Shown: piece by piece, positions 15,962 to 24,101 of the stretch
How the letters are laid out: each line of letters opens with the position of its first letter
Numbering within the stretch: the first letter of the stretch is position 1
NCBI RefSeq assembly: GCF_051912485.1
Contig: NZ_CP196822.1
Span: 124,001 to 188,000 of the forward strand
Reading direction: 5' to 3'
Source of the DNA: Nitrobacter sp051912485
GTDB lineage: Bacteria; Pseudomonadota; Alphaproteobacteria; Rhizobiales; Xanthobacteraceae
DNA length: 64,000 nucleotides
Notes under the pieces: model-generated
What the model saw: only the letters and a program-made list of their open reading frames with translations
What the model was told of the DNA's origin: nothing
Databases searched by the model: none
Position numbers and translations under genes: made by a program

Positions 15962-17035
15962 GTGCAGCCGTTCGATCAATCGAAACGTCGCTTCCGGTTT
16001 CGCATGCGCGGCGCCCGTCGCCTCTCACCGGCCTATTTCGCGTTGGTCATGGCCACAGGGATCGTGTCCATCGCCTCGGAACGAGCTGGCTTCCATCCCA
16101 TCGCTGTCGTCCTTCTGTGGCTGAATGGTACGCAGTTTGTAGTGCTCTGGGTTCTCACATCGTGGCGGCTCGTCCGCTATCGTCGAGCGCTAATTGCCGA
16201 TTTGACAGACCATCGATCGGCGCCAGGATTTCTCTCCGCCGTGGCGGCCACGGGCGTGATGGCAAATCAGCTGATACTCGCTGGTGCGTTAAATCTTGCG
16301 CTGGGACTCTGGATTTTCGGCATTTTACTCTGGATCATTCTAACCTACACGATTTTCGCCAACCTGACGATCATGGAGACAAAGCCGACGATCGATCAGG
16401 GAATCACCGGGGCTTGGTTGCTCGCGGTTGTCTCGACGCAAGCAATATCGCTTCTCAGCGCGCTTCTTGCGCGACACATCAGCCAGCCCCTCAGGTTGGA
16501 TGTCAATTTTCTCGCCCTGTCGATGTTGCTATGGGGCGGCATGATGTACATCTCGATCATCTCGCTGATTTTTTATCGCTACATGTTCTTCAAGTTCTCG
16601 CCCGCCGATTTCGTGCCCTCGTACTGGATCAACATGGGCGCGATGGCGATCTCGACGCTCGCCGGCTCGGTGTTGATTGAGAATGCAGCGGATGCATGGT
16701 TTCTTGATGAGCTGCTCCCCTTTCTCAAGGGATTCACGATCTTCTTCTGGGCGGCTGGAACCTGGTGGATTCCACTGCTTATCGTCCTGGTCGTTTGGCG
16801 GCATTTCTATCGACGGTTTCCGCTCAGATACGATCCTGCGTATTGGAGCGCGGTCTTTCCGCTAGGCATGTACACGGCGTGCACCTACGAGATGTCCAGC
16901 GCCATGCGACTGGACTTCCTGCGCCCCATTGCAGATGTGTTCATTTACGCGGCGCTGCTGGCCTGGACGGCAGCCTTTATCGGTCTGGTGAGGAAGCTCG
17001 CCAGTAGCCTGATCCCCGCCCTTAGTCCTCGCTAG
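15962..17035 (+). CDS. TehA/SLAC1-type anion channel or dicarboxylate transporter family protein
   Basis: Ten-helix membrane protein of the tellurite-resistance/dicarboxylate transporter (SLAC1-like) family. These conduct anions such as chloride, nitrate, sulfite or organic acids. The 357 residues start with a basic stretch followed by the family signature SPAYFALVMATGIVSIAS. Later helices include TYTIFANLTIMETKPTI and a Trp-rich segment WAAGTWWIPLLIVLVVW. The GTG at 15962 has no clear ribosome site; an ATG at 16004 (MRGARRLSPAYF) is an equally good start. Next to the nxr operon it might move nitrite or nitrate, but that is only a suggestion. Confidence 0.82.
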   Translation: MQPFDQSKRRFRFRMRGARRLSPAYFALVMATGIVSIASERAGFHPIAVVLLWLNGTQFVVLWVLTSWRLVRYRRALIADLTDHRSAPGFLSAVAATGVMANQLILAGALNLALGLWIFGILLWIILTYTIFANLTIMETKPTIDQGITGAWLLAVVSTQAISLLSALLARHISQPLRLDVNFLALSMLLWGGMMYISIISLIFYRYMFFKFSPADFVPSYWINMGAMAISTLAGSVLIENAADAWFLDELLPFLKGFTIFFWAAGTWWIPLLIVLVVWRHFYRRFPLRYDPAYWSAVFPLGMYTACTYEMSSAMRLDFLRPIADVFIYAALLAWTAAFIGLVRKLASSLIPALSPR

Positions 17036-17071
17036 TCGGCACAGCGCAGATTTCCCTAAGGCCGCCGTTCC

Positions 17072-17091
17072 TCCGGCCTACGGCCGGATTT
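17072..17091 (+). terminator. Terminator after the TehA-like gene
   Basis: TCCGGCC (17072-17078) pairs with GGCCGGA (17082-17088) around a TAC loop, followed by a short T-rich stretch. It lies 37 bases after the stop codon. Confidence 0.55.
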
Positions 17092-17452
17092 GGTATTCGG
17101 AGCCCGGTGGCTTGAATACGTATGGACTTGGAATTTATGAAGCAGGTTGCTGTGCGAATGGAAGCATCCAATCCGGACGATGTGCGGGAGCCGTGTAATC
17201 GAGAGCAAAGCTAATTCATAACCTGTCGGGAGGCACAGGACCGACGAAATAGGTTGGCCTCTGGCATCATAAAATTCAGAAAATATGAGCCGCGGGCCTT
17301 TCCAAAACAAATCTGTATTGGTACATACGCGTTGCACCACGGGCATTTGCCCGGGTTGCCTTCTCAGAAGCCTCCGGACGGAATTGGTCGACGCCTCGAG
17401 CGTCGATGAAGCATCTCCCGACATGGGTTTTCGAAGGCGCGCAGAAACTTAG
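17092..17452. other. Stretch without a recognisable gene before tRNA-fMet
   Basis: About 360 bases with open frames of no recognisable family on either strand. The promoter of the tRNA gene should lie in the 3' part, but no clear -35/-10 pair could be picked. Confidence 0.4.
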
Positions 17453-17529
<77 letters not shown>

Positions 17530-18090
17530 CCGATGCTTGCGATAGCAAGTCATCCAGAACCCCGGCTTCCGAAAGGAAGTCGGGTTTTTCTTGGCCGCAA
17601 CAAATTGCTGGATCGCCACCAAGTCACCGCGCAGCACGATCGTGAGCGTTTCTCCCTCAAGATCGACGTGGCAAAGACCGGATGATCTCGGCACCCGGGT
17701 CTTGCTGGTGAACTCCTGGCAAAACTCCTTGAACAAGGCCCGGCGCCGTTAGATCGGTGTTCAATCCGTCAAAATCGACTTCTCGAGCGCGTCGGATCGA
17801 ATGTTCGGCCGGTTGTCGCAGGTGCCGTTATTGCGCGCCATCGCGCAGCCCGACGAGGTCTCTAGAGATCACGGTGTAGCCGCCATCGCGGTCCGGACAC
17901 GCCGTCCCCGTTCAGCGTTATTGCGATCGTGCGAGATGACCAGCCAAGTAGTCCGAGACGCTACGACGCACAACCTCGGCTTCAACCCCGTTAATCGTGC
18001 GATCGCCGCGGATTGCTTCACCGTTAGCGTCAAAGCGCTTCACGACAATCATAGCCGAAGCACGGGTTGCCGCCAGACTTGCCGTATTCG
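17530..18090 (-). pseudogene. Serine recombinase remnant beside tRNA-fMet
   Basis: Broken pieces of a large serine recombinase read on the minus strand. Near 18050-18087 one frame gives GKSGGNPCFGYD. The next frame gives VVKRFDANGEAIRGDRTING and EAEVVRRSVSDYLAGHLAR (about 17935-18060), which matches the linker after the catalytic domain in this family. A third piece near 17600-17700 (VDLEGETLTIVLRGDLVAI, then AAKKNP) matches the usual C-terminal tail. The catalytic N-terminus is absent. The 3' end runs into the tRNA-fMet 3' side, a common integration target. Family recognised by motif, not by search. Confidence 0.6.
17561..17589 (+). terminator. Terminator after tRNA-fMet
   Basis: CCCGGCTTCC pairs with GGAAGTCGGG (one G-T pair) around a GAAA loop at 17561-17584 and is followed by five T. 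Good intrinsic terminator 32 bases after the tRNA. Confidence 0.8.
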
Positions 18091-18117
18091 ATGGGCAGGC
18101 CGGCGATGCCGTGGAGG

Positions 18118-18440
18118 GCATGGCGTCACCGTTCAGGATCATCGGAATGAGGCCGCCCGGCTCGGTCGTCGTCACCAGCGAGTTGGCGTCGAGGCGCGGA
18201 AAAACGCTTTTCGCGCCATGGCCATCCGTGAAGTGACAGGCATTACAGTTGTCGAGATAGAGACGTGCGGCCAGAGTTGCGGTGAGGCGGTGGCAATAGC
18301 TGATGGGTCGTTGCGGGCGATGCGCGCGGCGGGCTGAGGTCGGAAACGACATATTCTGCTTGCTGGCCTTGAAAGCCCGCAGACATATTCGAAGCGATCG
18401 AAGTACGGCTCGAACTCGTCGTAGGTGGCGCCTCCGTCCC
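18118..18440 (-). pseudogene. Remnants of a GMC dehydrogenase and its cytochrome c subunit
   Basis: Two truncated genes of a membrane-bound alcohol/gluconate-type dehydrogenase are fused by deletion on the minus strand. The first (about 18375-18440) reads GGATYDEFEPYFDRFEYVCG, an internal block of GMC flavoprotein large subunits. After a deletion and frameshift comes LYLDNCNACHFTDGHGAK (heme motif CNACH) followed by VFPRLDANSLVTTTEPGGLI and the block ending AMPST near 18118. This is a c-type cytochrome subunit of the same enzyme class. The rest of both genes is missing. It abuts the recombinase remnant, suggesting erosion around a former insertion. Confidence 0.65.
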
Positions 18441-18448
18441 CCCTGGAA

Positions 18449-18724
18449 CTACCGATCCGCCCGGCCGATAACGGCCATCAACTCCGCGATCTTGCGGCGC
18501 TGATCGGCCTTGTCGCCGCTTGTGATTGCGTGTTCGACGCAGTGCGCGACGTGATCTTTCAGCACTTCCTCCTCGACGCGCCGAAGCGCTGCGCGCACCG
18601 CCGAGATCTGCGTCACGATGTCGATGCAATAGCGGTCTTCGTCCAGCATTCGGGACAGGCCGCGCACCTGGCCTTCGATACGGTTGAGGCGCTTCCGGCA
18701 GGATATCTTGAGATTGTCGCGCAT
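18449..18724 (-). CDS. csoR: CsoR-family copper-sensing repressor
   Basis: Small helical repressor that releases DNA on binding Cu(I). I start it at 18724 (MRDNLKISCRKR), giving 91 residues; upstream in-frame codons would extend it through the operator. The copper ligand set C33, H58 and C62 (YC, then DHVAHC) matches the Cys-His-Cys fingerprint of CsoR rather than the formaldehyde or nickel relatives. The divergent gene is a copper ATPase. A perfect palindrome of CsoR-operator type begins three bases upstream of the start codon, so autoregulation is very likely. Confidence 0.9.
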   Translation of the reverse strand: MRDNLKISCRKRLNRIEGQVRGLSRMLDEDRYCIDIVTQISAVRAALRRVEEEVLKDHVAHCVEHAITSGDKADQRRKIAELMAVIGRADR

Positions 18725-18726
18725 AC

Positions 18727-18757
18727 GCAGTATATACCCCGAAGGGGTATATACTGC
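18727..18757. promoter_or_regulatory. CsoR operator palindrome
   Basis: GCAGTATATACCCC (18727-18740) and GGGGTATATACTGC (18744-18757) are perfect 14-base arms around GAA. The TACCCC/GGGGTA core is the known CsoR operator style. It lies between csoR (start 18724) and the copper ATPase (start 18780), so a single site can control both. Confidence 0.88.
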
Positions 18758-18779
18758 AAGGCCGATTGCGGAGATCCGG

Positions 18780-21257
18780 ATGAGCGGAGCAGACCAGGCA
18801 GAGTCCAAAAATGGCTGCGACTGTGAGGCTGAAGCGCAGCCCGCATCCGTCAGTTCATCAAGCGGGTCGGGTTGCTGCGGCGGGGAAGCTGCGAAGGCAC
18901 ATGCTCACGGAGCGGACGCGCCTGGTCACGATCCTCACCATGGTCACGCCGTCGACGCGGATCATGGAAAGGTTCTCGATCCCGTTTGCGGCATGACCGT
19001 CGATCCGCAGACCAGCAAGCATAGCTTCGATCATCACGGCACGACCTATCATTTCTGCTGTGCCGGTTGCCGGACCAAATTCGCCGCAGCCCCGCAGTCG
19101 TATCTCGACAAGTCCAAGACGCCGCCGCCGACAGACGTTCCCGAAGGCACGATCTACACCTGTCCGATGCATCCGGAAGTCCGACAGGTCGGGCCCGGCG
19201 CCTGTCCGATCTGCGGCATGGCGCTGGAGCCGGAACTGGTGTCGCTGGACGATGCGCCCAGTCCGGAACTTGCGGATATGTCGCGCCGCTTCTGGATTGG
19301 ATTGGTCCTTGCTCTGCCTGTGGTCGCGCTGGAGATGGGCGGGCACATTGTTGGAGCGCATGGCTGGGTTGAGCCGACGCTATCCAATTGGATTCAGCTC
19401 GCGTTTGCAACGCCGGTGGTGATCTGGGCCGGCTGGCCGTTCTTCGTGCGCGGCTGGCAGTCGCTGCTGACGCGCAACCTCAACATGTTCACGCTGATCG
19501 CGATGGGTACCGGCGTTGCTTATGTCTACAGCCTTGCCGCCACCTTCGTGCCCACGATGTTTCCGCTGGCCTTTCGCGGACACGACGGTGCGGTCGCGGT
19601 CTATTTCGAGGCAGCGGCGGTCATCACGATCCTGGTGCTGCTCGGGCAGCTGCTTGAGCTGCGCGCGCGCGAGGCAACGTCGGGCGCGATAAAGGCGCTG
19701 CTCGATCTCGCGCCGAAGACCGCGCGCCGTGTCGATCTGTCAGGCGCGGACCATGACGTGGCGCTCGACGAGGTGGCCGTCGGAGACAGGCTCCGGGTTC
19801 GCCCCGGCGAGAAGGTGCCGGTGGACGGCAACATTGCCGAGGGCAGGTCGTCGCTCGATGAATCTATGGTGACCGGTGAATCCATGCCGGTCAGCAAAGA
19901 GGCGGGCGCCAGCGTAATCGCCGGCACTATCAACCGGTCTGGAAGCTTCGTCATGCAGGCCGAGAAGGTCGGGCGTGACACGCTCTTGTCCCGGATTGTG
20001 CAGATGGTCGCGCAGGCTCAGCGGTCCCGCGCGCCGATCCAGCGCCTGGCCGATCAGGTTGCAGGCTGGTTCGTGCCCACCGTGATCGCTGCGGCCGTCG
20101 TGGCATTCGCTGTCTGGGCATTCGTCGGACCCGAGCCGCGTCTGGCGTTCGGCCTGGTTGCGGCGGTGAGCGTGCTGATTATCGCCTGTCCGTGCGCGCT
20201 CGGTCTCGCCACGCCGATGTCGATTATGGTGGGTGTCGGACGCGGTGCGCAGGCCGGTGTCCTGATCAAAAACGCCGAAGCGCTCGAGCGCATGGAGAAG
20301 ATAGACACGCTGGTGGTCGACAAGACCGGCACCTTGACCGAGGGCAAGCCCAGGCTCGTCGCCGTCGAGGCTGCAGCAGGCTTTCAGAAAGACGACCTGC
20401 TGCGTCTTGCTGCAAGCGTCGAGCGATCCAGCGAACATCCGCTGGCGGATGCCATTGTGGCCGCGGCGAAGCAACGCAATCTGGTTCTGACCGACGTGCA
20501 GGAGTTCGACGCGCCGGCCGGAAAGGGCGTGACCGGAACGGTCGAGGGCAGGACGGTGCTGATCGGTTCGGCGGCGTTCCTGGTATCGCGGCACGTTGCC
20601 GTGCAGAACATGGAGTCCCGGGCCGAACAACTGCGCGCCGACGGCGCCACCGTCCTCAACATCGCAGTGGACGGCAAGCTGGCCGGGCTGCTCGCGATCG
20701 CCGATCCCGTGAAGCCGTCGACGCCGGCGGCCCTGAAAGCGCTGGCAGACGACGGCATCAAGGTCATTATGCTGACCGGCGACAATCGCACGACCGCCAA
20801 CGCGGTGGCAAAGCAGCTCGGCATCGCCGATGTCGAGGCGGATGTTCTTCCCGAGCAGAAGAGCGCCGTCGTCACCCGACTTCAGAATGAGGGACATGTC
20901 GTGGCGATGGCCGGAGACGGCATCAACGATGCGCCGGCGCTCGCTTCCGCTGATGTCGGTATCGCCATGGGCACCGGGACCGACATCGCCATGGAGAGCG
21001 CCGGCGTGACGCTGCTCGGGGGCGATCTCGGTGGGATCGTTCGCGCCCGTCGTCTCTCCGAGGCGACAATGCGCAATATCAGGCAGAACCTGTTCTTCGC
21101 CTTCATCTACAATGCCGCTGGCATTCCGATCGCGGCCGGCGTTCTCTATCCGATCTTTGGCCTGCTGCTATCCCCGATCGTGGCGGCGGCGGCCATGGCG
21201 CTGTCATCGGTGAGCGTCGTCGGCAACGCGCTTCGACTGCGCAGCACAAGGCTTTAG
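18780..21257 (+). CDS. copA: Copper-exporting P1B-type ATPase
   Basis: ATP-driven Cu(I) exporter in the cytoplasmic membrane. I start it at the ATG at 18780 (GGAG upstream), giving 825 residues; an earlier in-frame ATG lies beyond the operator. The N-terminus is unusual: a Cys/His-rich tail (1-65), a YHS-type domain (66-105: LDPVCGM and HFCCAGC), then a heavy-metal-binding CPMHPEV/CPICGM unit (about 126-150), with no classical HMA domain. The ATPase core follows: TGES, the metal site CPC in IACPCALGLATP (about 470), phosphorylation motif DKTGTLTEG (about 514), SEHPLADA, TGDN and GDGINDAPAL. It is divergent from csoR and shares its operator. Confidence 0.93.
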   Translation: MSGADQAESKNGCDCEAEAQPASVSSSSGSGCCGGEAAKAHAHGADAPGHDPHHGHAVDADHGKVLDPVCGMTVDPQTSKHSFDHHGTTYHFCCAGCRTKFAAAPQSYLDKSKTPPPTDVPEGTIYTCPMHPEVRQVGPGACPICGMALEPELVSLDDAPSPELADMSRRFWIGLVLALPVVALEMGGHIVGAHGWVEPTLSNWIQLAFATPVVIWAGWPFFVRGWQSLLTRNLNMFTLIAMGTGVAYVYSLAATFVPTMFPLAFRGHDGAVAVYFEAAAVITILVLLGQLLELRAREATSGAIKALLDLAPKTARRVDLSGADHDVALDEVAVGDRLRVRPGEKVPVDGNIAEGRSSLDESMVTGESMPVSKEAGASVIAGTINRSGSFVMQAEKVGRDTLLSRIVQMVAQAQRSRAPIQRLADQVAGWFVPTVIAAAVVAFAVWAFVGPEPRLAFGLVAAVSVLIIACPCALGLATPMSIMVGVGRGAQAGVLIKNAEALERMEKIDTLVVDKTGTLTEGKPRLVAVEAAAGFQKDDLLRLAASVERSSEHPLADAIVAAAKQRNLVLTDVQEFDAPAGKGVTGTVEGRTVLIGSAAFLVSRHVAVQNMESRAEQLRADGATVLNIAVDGKLAGLLAIADPVKPSTPAALKALADDGIKVIMLTGDNRTTANAVAKQLGIADVEADVLPEQKSAVVTRLQNEGHVVAMAGDGINDAPALASADVGIAMGTGTDIAMESAGVTLLGGDLGGIVRARRLSEATMRNIRQNLFFAFIYNAAGIPIAAGVLYPIFGLLLSPIVAAAAMALSSVSVVGNALRLRSTRL

Positions 21258-21368
21258 AGCATTTTCCGGCTAAGTGGGATCCGGTTAGCCGTTAAGAAAA
21301 TATTCTCGATCAATAACTTGCGCGTATTCTGATCGCAAAACCGGTATCTACTTTTCCGGAATACGCGC
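21258..21368. repeat. Mosaic intergenic repeat, divergent unit
   Basis: Sequence after copA resembles the repeat beside it (GCATTTTCCGGCTAAGTGGG against GCGTTTTCGAGCGAAGTGGA). It ends with a block near CAAAACCGGTATCTACTTTT that looks like a second, inverted unit. It is probably a mosaic of related palindromic elements common in Bradyrhizobiaceae. Confidence 0.5.
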
Positions 21369-21475
21369 TATAGCGTTTTCGAGCGAAGTGGATACCGGTT
21401 CCCGTGAAGAAAACGCGTCAAATCAAAATCATAGAGCCCCGCTTCTGATTCCATCAGAAGCGGAAAGGCTCTAGC
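21369..21475 (+). repeat. Dispersed palindromic repeat, copy A
   Basis: Long copy of a repeat found five times in the window. The first half starts TATAGCGTTTTCGAGCGAAG and continues through GATACCGGTT and GAAAACGCGTC. The second half is a hairpin, CCGCTTCTGAT (21439-21449) with ATCAGAAGCGG (21453-21463), and ends in CTCTAG. It sits between the ends of two converging genes, so it may also act as a bidirectional terminator. Confidence 0.8.
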
Positions 21476-21496
21476 CGAATACCGTCGGCCCGGCCT

Positions 21497-21934
21497 TCAG
21501 CGGTGGGAACGCGTCCAGACTTCTCCACCGCACAATGCGCCGACACAGCCTTCGACGCGCAACGCGCCGGGTCCCGCGACAGAGATGTTGCTGGCGTAGC
21601 TATTGCCGTCATCGGCGTTGTAGATCGTGCCGGACCATTTGTTTGGGCCGCTTTGCGACATGCCGTGGAACAGCGGCAGCCCGATCATCGGCCGCTTGGC
21701 CAGCTCCGGGTTGTGATTCTTGTCGTCGACGACAGGCCTTCCAGTCGCGGGATCGATCGGGCTGCGCAACCAGACCACAACGCCGCACATTCCGCCGCGA
21801 CATCTGCTGACACGGACCTTGGCGTCACCAGCCTGTGTCAACCAGATGCCGGTGGGGTCGGCTGGTGCCTGTGCGTCGGCGACAGATAACGTGGCGGCAA
21901 GGATTGCAATCGCAAAACCAGATCGCACGAGCAT
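21497..21934 (-). CDS. Exported DUF2147 family protein
   Basis: A 145-residue secreted protein with a signal peptide (residues 1-21, ending VADA-QA). The mature part opens with PTGIWLTQAGDAKVRVSRC and contains GVVVWLRSPIDP, DDKNHNPELAKRPMIGLPL and WSGTIYNADDGNSY, the usual blocks of DUF2147. It has four cysteines that could form disulfides. The family is small, beta-rich and of unknown function. The gene is alone between copA and sodB. Family assignment is good; function unknown. Confidence 0.85.
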   Translation of the reverse strand: MLVRSGFAIAILAATLSVADAQAPADPTGIWLTQAGDAKVRVSRCRGGMCGVVVWLRSPIDPATGRPVVDDKNHNPELAKRPMIGLPLFHGMSQSGPNKWSGTIYNADDGNSYASNISVAGPGALRVEGCVGALCGGEVWTRSHR

Positions 21935-22291
21935 GACAACCTCCGGAGATATCCGGTGTGCATAACAAAAAAACGGAGTCGTGCAACGTGGCAGGGCGAA
22001 GCCATGTAGCTGTCGCGACAGGATGTCTCAGCGATTGCCTGCTCGCGCCGTGGAGGTCGCCGTGGCCGGATCGCGAGATGGCTGGATCGCGAGCGGGCGG
22101 CAAGCAGGTGTGGGCAACGAGCTGCGCGTCTCGCGAATACGCGGCCTGCAAGACTGGATACCCGGCGTTGACCGCTCTTACGTTATGGTATGTAACGCTA
22201 TTGTAGTCTCTGCTGGCGAAGGAACCCTCGTAAAGGGCTCGTCAGGATTCTTTCATCTCCACCAATTCTCCCACCATTCGGATAATAACCC
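21935..22291. promoter_or_regulatory. Intergenic region upstream of sodB
   Basis: Divergent promoter region of 357 bases. An imperfect 15-base palindrome GTTATGGTATGTAAC lies at 22182-22196, about 95 bases before sodB. It resembles metal-regulator half sites, but no regulator can be assigned. No gene is seen. Confidence 0.4.
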
Positions 22292-22897
22292 ATGACCTTC
22301 ACGCTTCCGGACCTGCCTTATGCCCATGACGCGCTTGCGCCCCATATGTCCAAGGAAACCTTGGAATATCATCACGATAAGCACCACCAGGCTTACGTGA
22401 CAAACGGCAATAACGCGATCAAGGGGACCGAATTCGAGGGCAAATCGCTCGAGGACATCGTCAAGGGCTCGTATGGCAAGAGCGCGTCCGTGGGCATCTT
22501 CAACAATGCCGGCCAGCACTATAACCATCTCCATTTCTGGAAATGGATGAAGCCGAACGGTGGCGGCAACAAGCTGCCCGGCCGTCTGGAGAAGAAAATC
22601 ACCGAGGATTTTGGCAGTCTGGACAAATTCAAGGCCGATTTTGCCGCCGCGGGCGCCGGGCAGTTCGGCTCGGGTTGGGCTTGGCTGCAGGTGAAGAATG
22701 GCAAGCTCGAAGTGTCCAAGACACCGAACGGCGAAAATCCGCTGATTCACGGCGCGACCCCAATCCTTGGCTGCGATGTCTGGGAGCACTCCTACTACAT
22801 CGACTACCGCAACCGCCGTCCCGATTACCTCAAGGCGTTCCTGGATAGCCTGGTGAACTGGGATTACGTCGACGAACTGTTTTCCAAGGTCGGCTGA
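22292..22897 (+). CDS. sodB: Iron superoxide dismutase
   Basis: Cytoplasmic enzyme converting superoxide to hydrogen peroxide and oxygen. The 201 residues match the Fe/Mn family along the full length. Predicted metal ligands are H27, H79, D163 and H167 (DVWEHSYYIDY). Gln75 in NNAGQ is at the position where iron-type enzymes carry their second-shell glutamine, so I favour iron over manganese, though cambialistic use is possible. There is no signal peptide. A very good intrinsic terminator follows. Confidence 0.93.
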   Translation: MTFTLPDLPYAHDALAPHMSKETLEYHHDKHHQAYVTNGNNAIKGTEFEGKSLEDIVKGSYGKSASVGIFNNAGQHYNHLHFWKWMKPNGGGNKLPGRLEKKITEDFGSLDKFKADFAAAGAGQFGSGWAWLQVKNGKLEVSKTPNGENPLIHGATPILGCDVWEHSYYIDYRNRRPDYLKAFLDSLVNWDYVDELFSKVG

Positions 22898-22937
22898 TAG
22901 TTGCTTCGGGCGAATGCCCGGTATGAGAGTTCAGGGA

Positions 22938-22963
22938 GGCGGCACGATTGTGCCGCCTTTTTT
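22938..22963 (+). terminator. Intrinsic terminator after sodB
   Basis: GGCGGCAC (22938-22945) pairs with GTGCCGCC (22950-22957) around GATT and is followed by six T. Textbook intrinsic terminator 40 bases after the sodB stop. Confidence 0.92.
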
Positions 22964-23061
22964 ATCAGCCCTGACCGCGTGGGGGCGACCTTGCCTTGCC
23001 GCGCCGAGGCCGTGATGGGCCCTACGTCGGGTAGTGGGGTTGTCCGCTGGACACCTGTGAT

Positions 23062-23074
23062 GTTATAATATAAC
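23062..23074. promoter_or_regulatory. Zur-like operator upstream of the znu operon
   Basis: GTTATAATATAAC is a perfect odd-centred palindrome and fits the alphaproteobacterial Zur box style. It lies 65 bases before the His-rich small gene that starts the znu operon. Confidence 0.7.
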
Positions 23075-23138
23075 GATTATAGGCCAGATATTGGCAGTTT
23101 GGCTCCTTGTCTCGTTCCGGGGCCGGAAAGCGTATCAA

Positions 23139-23339
23139 GTGCTCCATTCTCACGACCGCGACCATGCTCAGGCTCATGAGCATGGACACGCCCATGGACA
23201 TACCCACGGGCCGTCCTCGCCGCATCCCTCCCAGGTGGTGCCGTGGTCGATTCTGCGGATGGCGCTGATTACGCGGCTCGGCACCGCGCTTGCGGTCAGC
23301 CTCAGCCTTTGGGTTGCCGTCGTATTGGCGATGAAATGA
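23139..23339 (+). CDS. Small His-rich membrane protein heading the zinc operon
   Basis: A 66-residue protein starting at a GTG with GGAAAG upstream; a TTG at 23091 would be longer but lacks a ribosome site. The N-terminal 30 residues are packed with histidines (HDRDHAQAHEHGHAHGHTHG). After the linker PSSPHPSQVVPWSI comes one hydrophobic helix (about 45-63). The stop overlaps the znuC ATG (ATGAAATGA), so it is coupled to the ABC transporter. A zinc-buffering or delivery role for ZnuCB is plausible from composition, coupling and the Zur-like box. No named family is known to me. Confidence 0.75.
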   Translation: MLHSHDRDHAQAHEHGHAHGHTHGPSSPHPSQVVPWSILRMALITRLGTALAVSLSLWVAVVLAMK

Positions 23340-24094
23340 CGGCGCAGCTGCAGTTTCGCGATGTTACCCTCGGCTATGACCGGCACCCTGCCGTGCATCA
23401 TCTGAGCGGCGAGATCGCATCCGGTGAGCTGCTGGCGGTGGTCGGCCCGAACGGCGCGGGCAAGTCGACGCTGTTTCGCGGCATCGTCGGCATCCTGAAG
23501 CCGCTGGCCGGATCGATCGCTTCCGGCGATCTCGATGTCCGCGACATCGCCTATCTGCCGCAGAGCGCGGAGATCGACCGCAGCTTTCCGATTTCGGTGT
23601 TCGATTTCACCGGCTCCGGGTTGTGGCGCTCCACCGGTGCGTTCGGTGGACTTGGCAAGCGCGAGCGTCGGCGGATCGTTGAAGCCCTTGCGGCCGTCGG
23701 CCTCAACGGATTCGAAAATCGTCCCATCGGCACGCTATCGGGCGGGCAGATGCAGCGGATGCTGTTCGCGCGCGTGCTGTTGCAGGATGCAGCCGTGATC
23801 GTGCTGGATGAGCCGTTCAACGCCATCGACGCCAAGACGTCGGCCGATCTGCTCGCTTTGGTGCGGCGATGGCATGAGGAGAGGCGCACGGTGCTCGCGG
23901 CGTTGCACGACATGGATCTGGTGCGTGCGAATTTTCCGCAGACGCTGCTGCTCGCGCGCGGCGCGGTGGCGTGGGGCCCGACGGCGCAGGTGCTGACATC
24001 AGACAATCTGTCGCGGGCCCGGCAGATGTGCGAAGCCTTCGACGACGGTGCTGCCGCCTGCGCGGCGCACGTGCTGCCGCCGCGCGCGGCCTGA
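23336..24094 (+). CDS. znuC: Zinc ABC transporter ATP-binding protein
   Basis: ATPase that powers zinc uptake through ZnuB. It is 252 residues long, with Walker A GPNGAGKST (about 38-46), signature LSGGQMQRMLFAR, Walker B VIVLDEPFNAID and the switch histidine in LAALHDMD. The start at 23336 overlaps the preceding His-rich gene and is supported by the N-terminus TAQLQFRDVTLGY; upstream in-frame codons would run through that gene. Znu/Mnt-type transporters (family 9) have this order of genes. Zinc is preferred over manganese because of the Zur-like box and the downstream COG0523 GTPase. Confidence 0.9.
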   Translation: MTAQLQFRDVTLGYDRHPAVHHLSGEIASGELLAVVGPNGAGKSTLFRGIVGILKPLAGSIASGDLDVRDIAYLPQSAEIDRSFPISVFDFTGSGLWRSTGAFGGLGKRERRRIVEALAAVGLNGFENRPIGTLSGGQMQRMLFARVLLQDAAVIVLDEPFNAIDAKTSADLLALVRRWHEERRTVLAALHDMDLVRANFPQTLLLARGAVAWGPTAQVLTSDNLSRARQMCEAFDDGAAACAAHVLPPRAA

Positions 24095-24101
24095 GGCATT
24101 C

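Noticed and set aside
17056..17424. A 122-codon minus-strand frame before tRNA-fMet
   Set aside because: No ribosome site, no family resemblance and composition unlike the neighbours.
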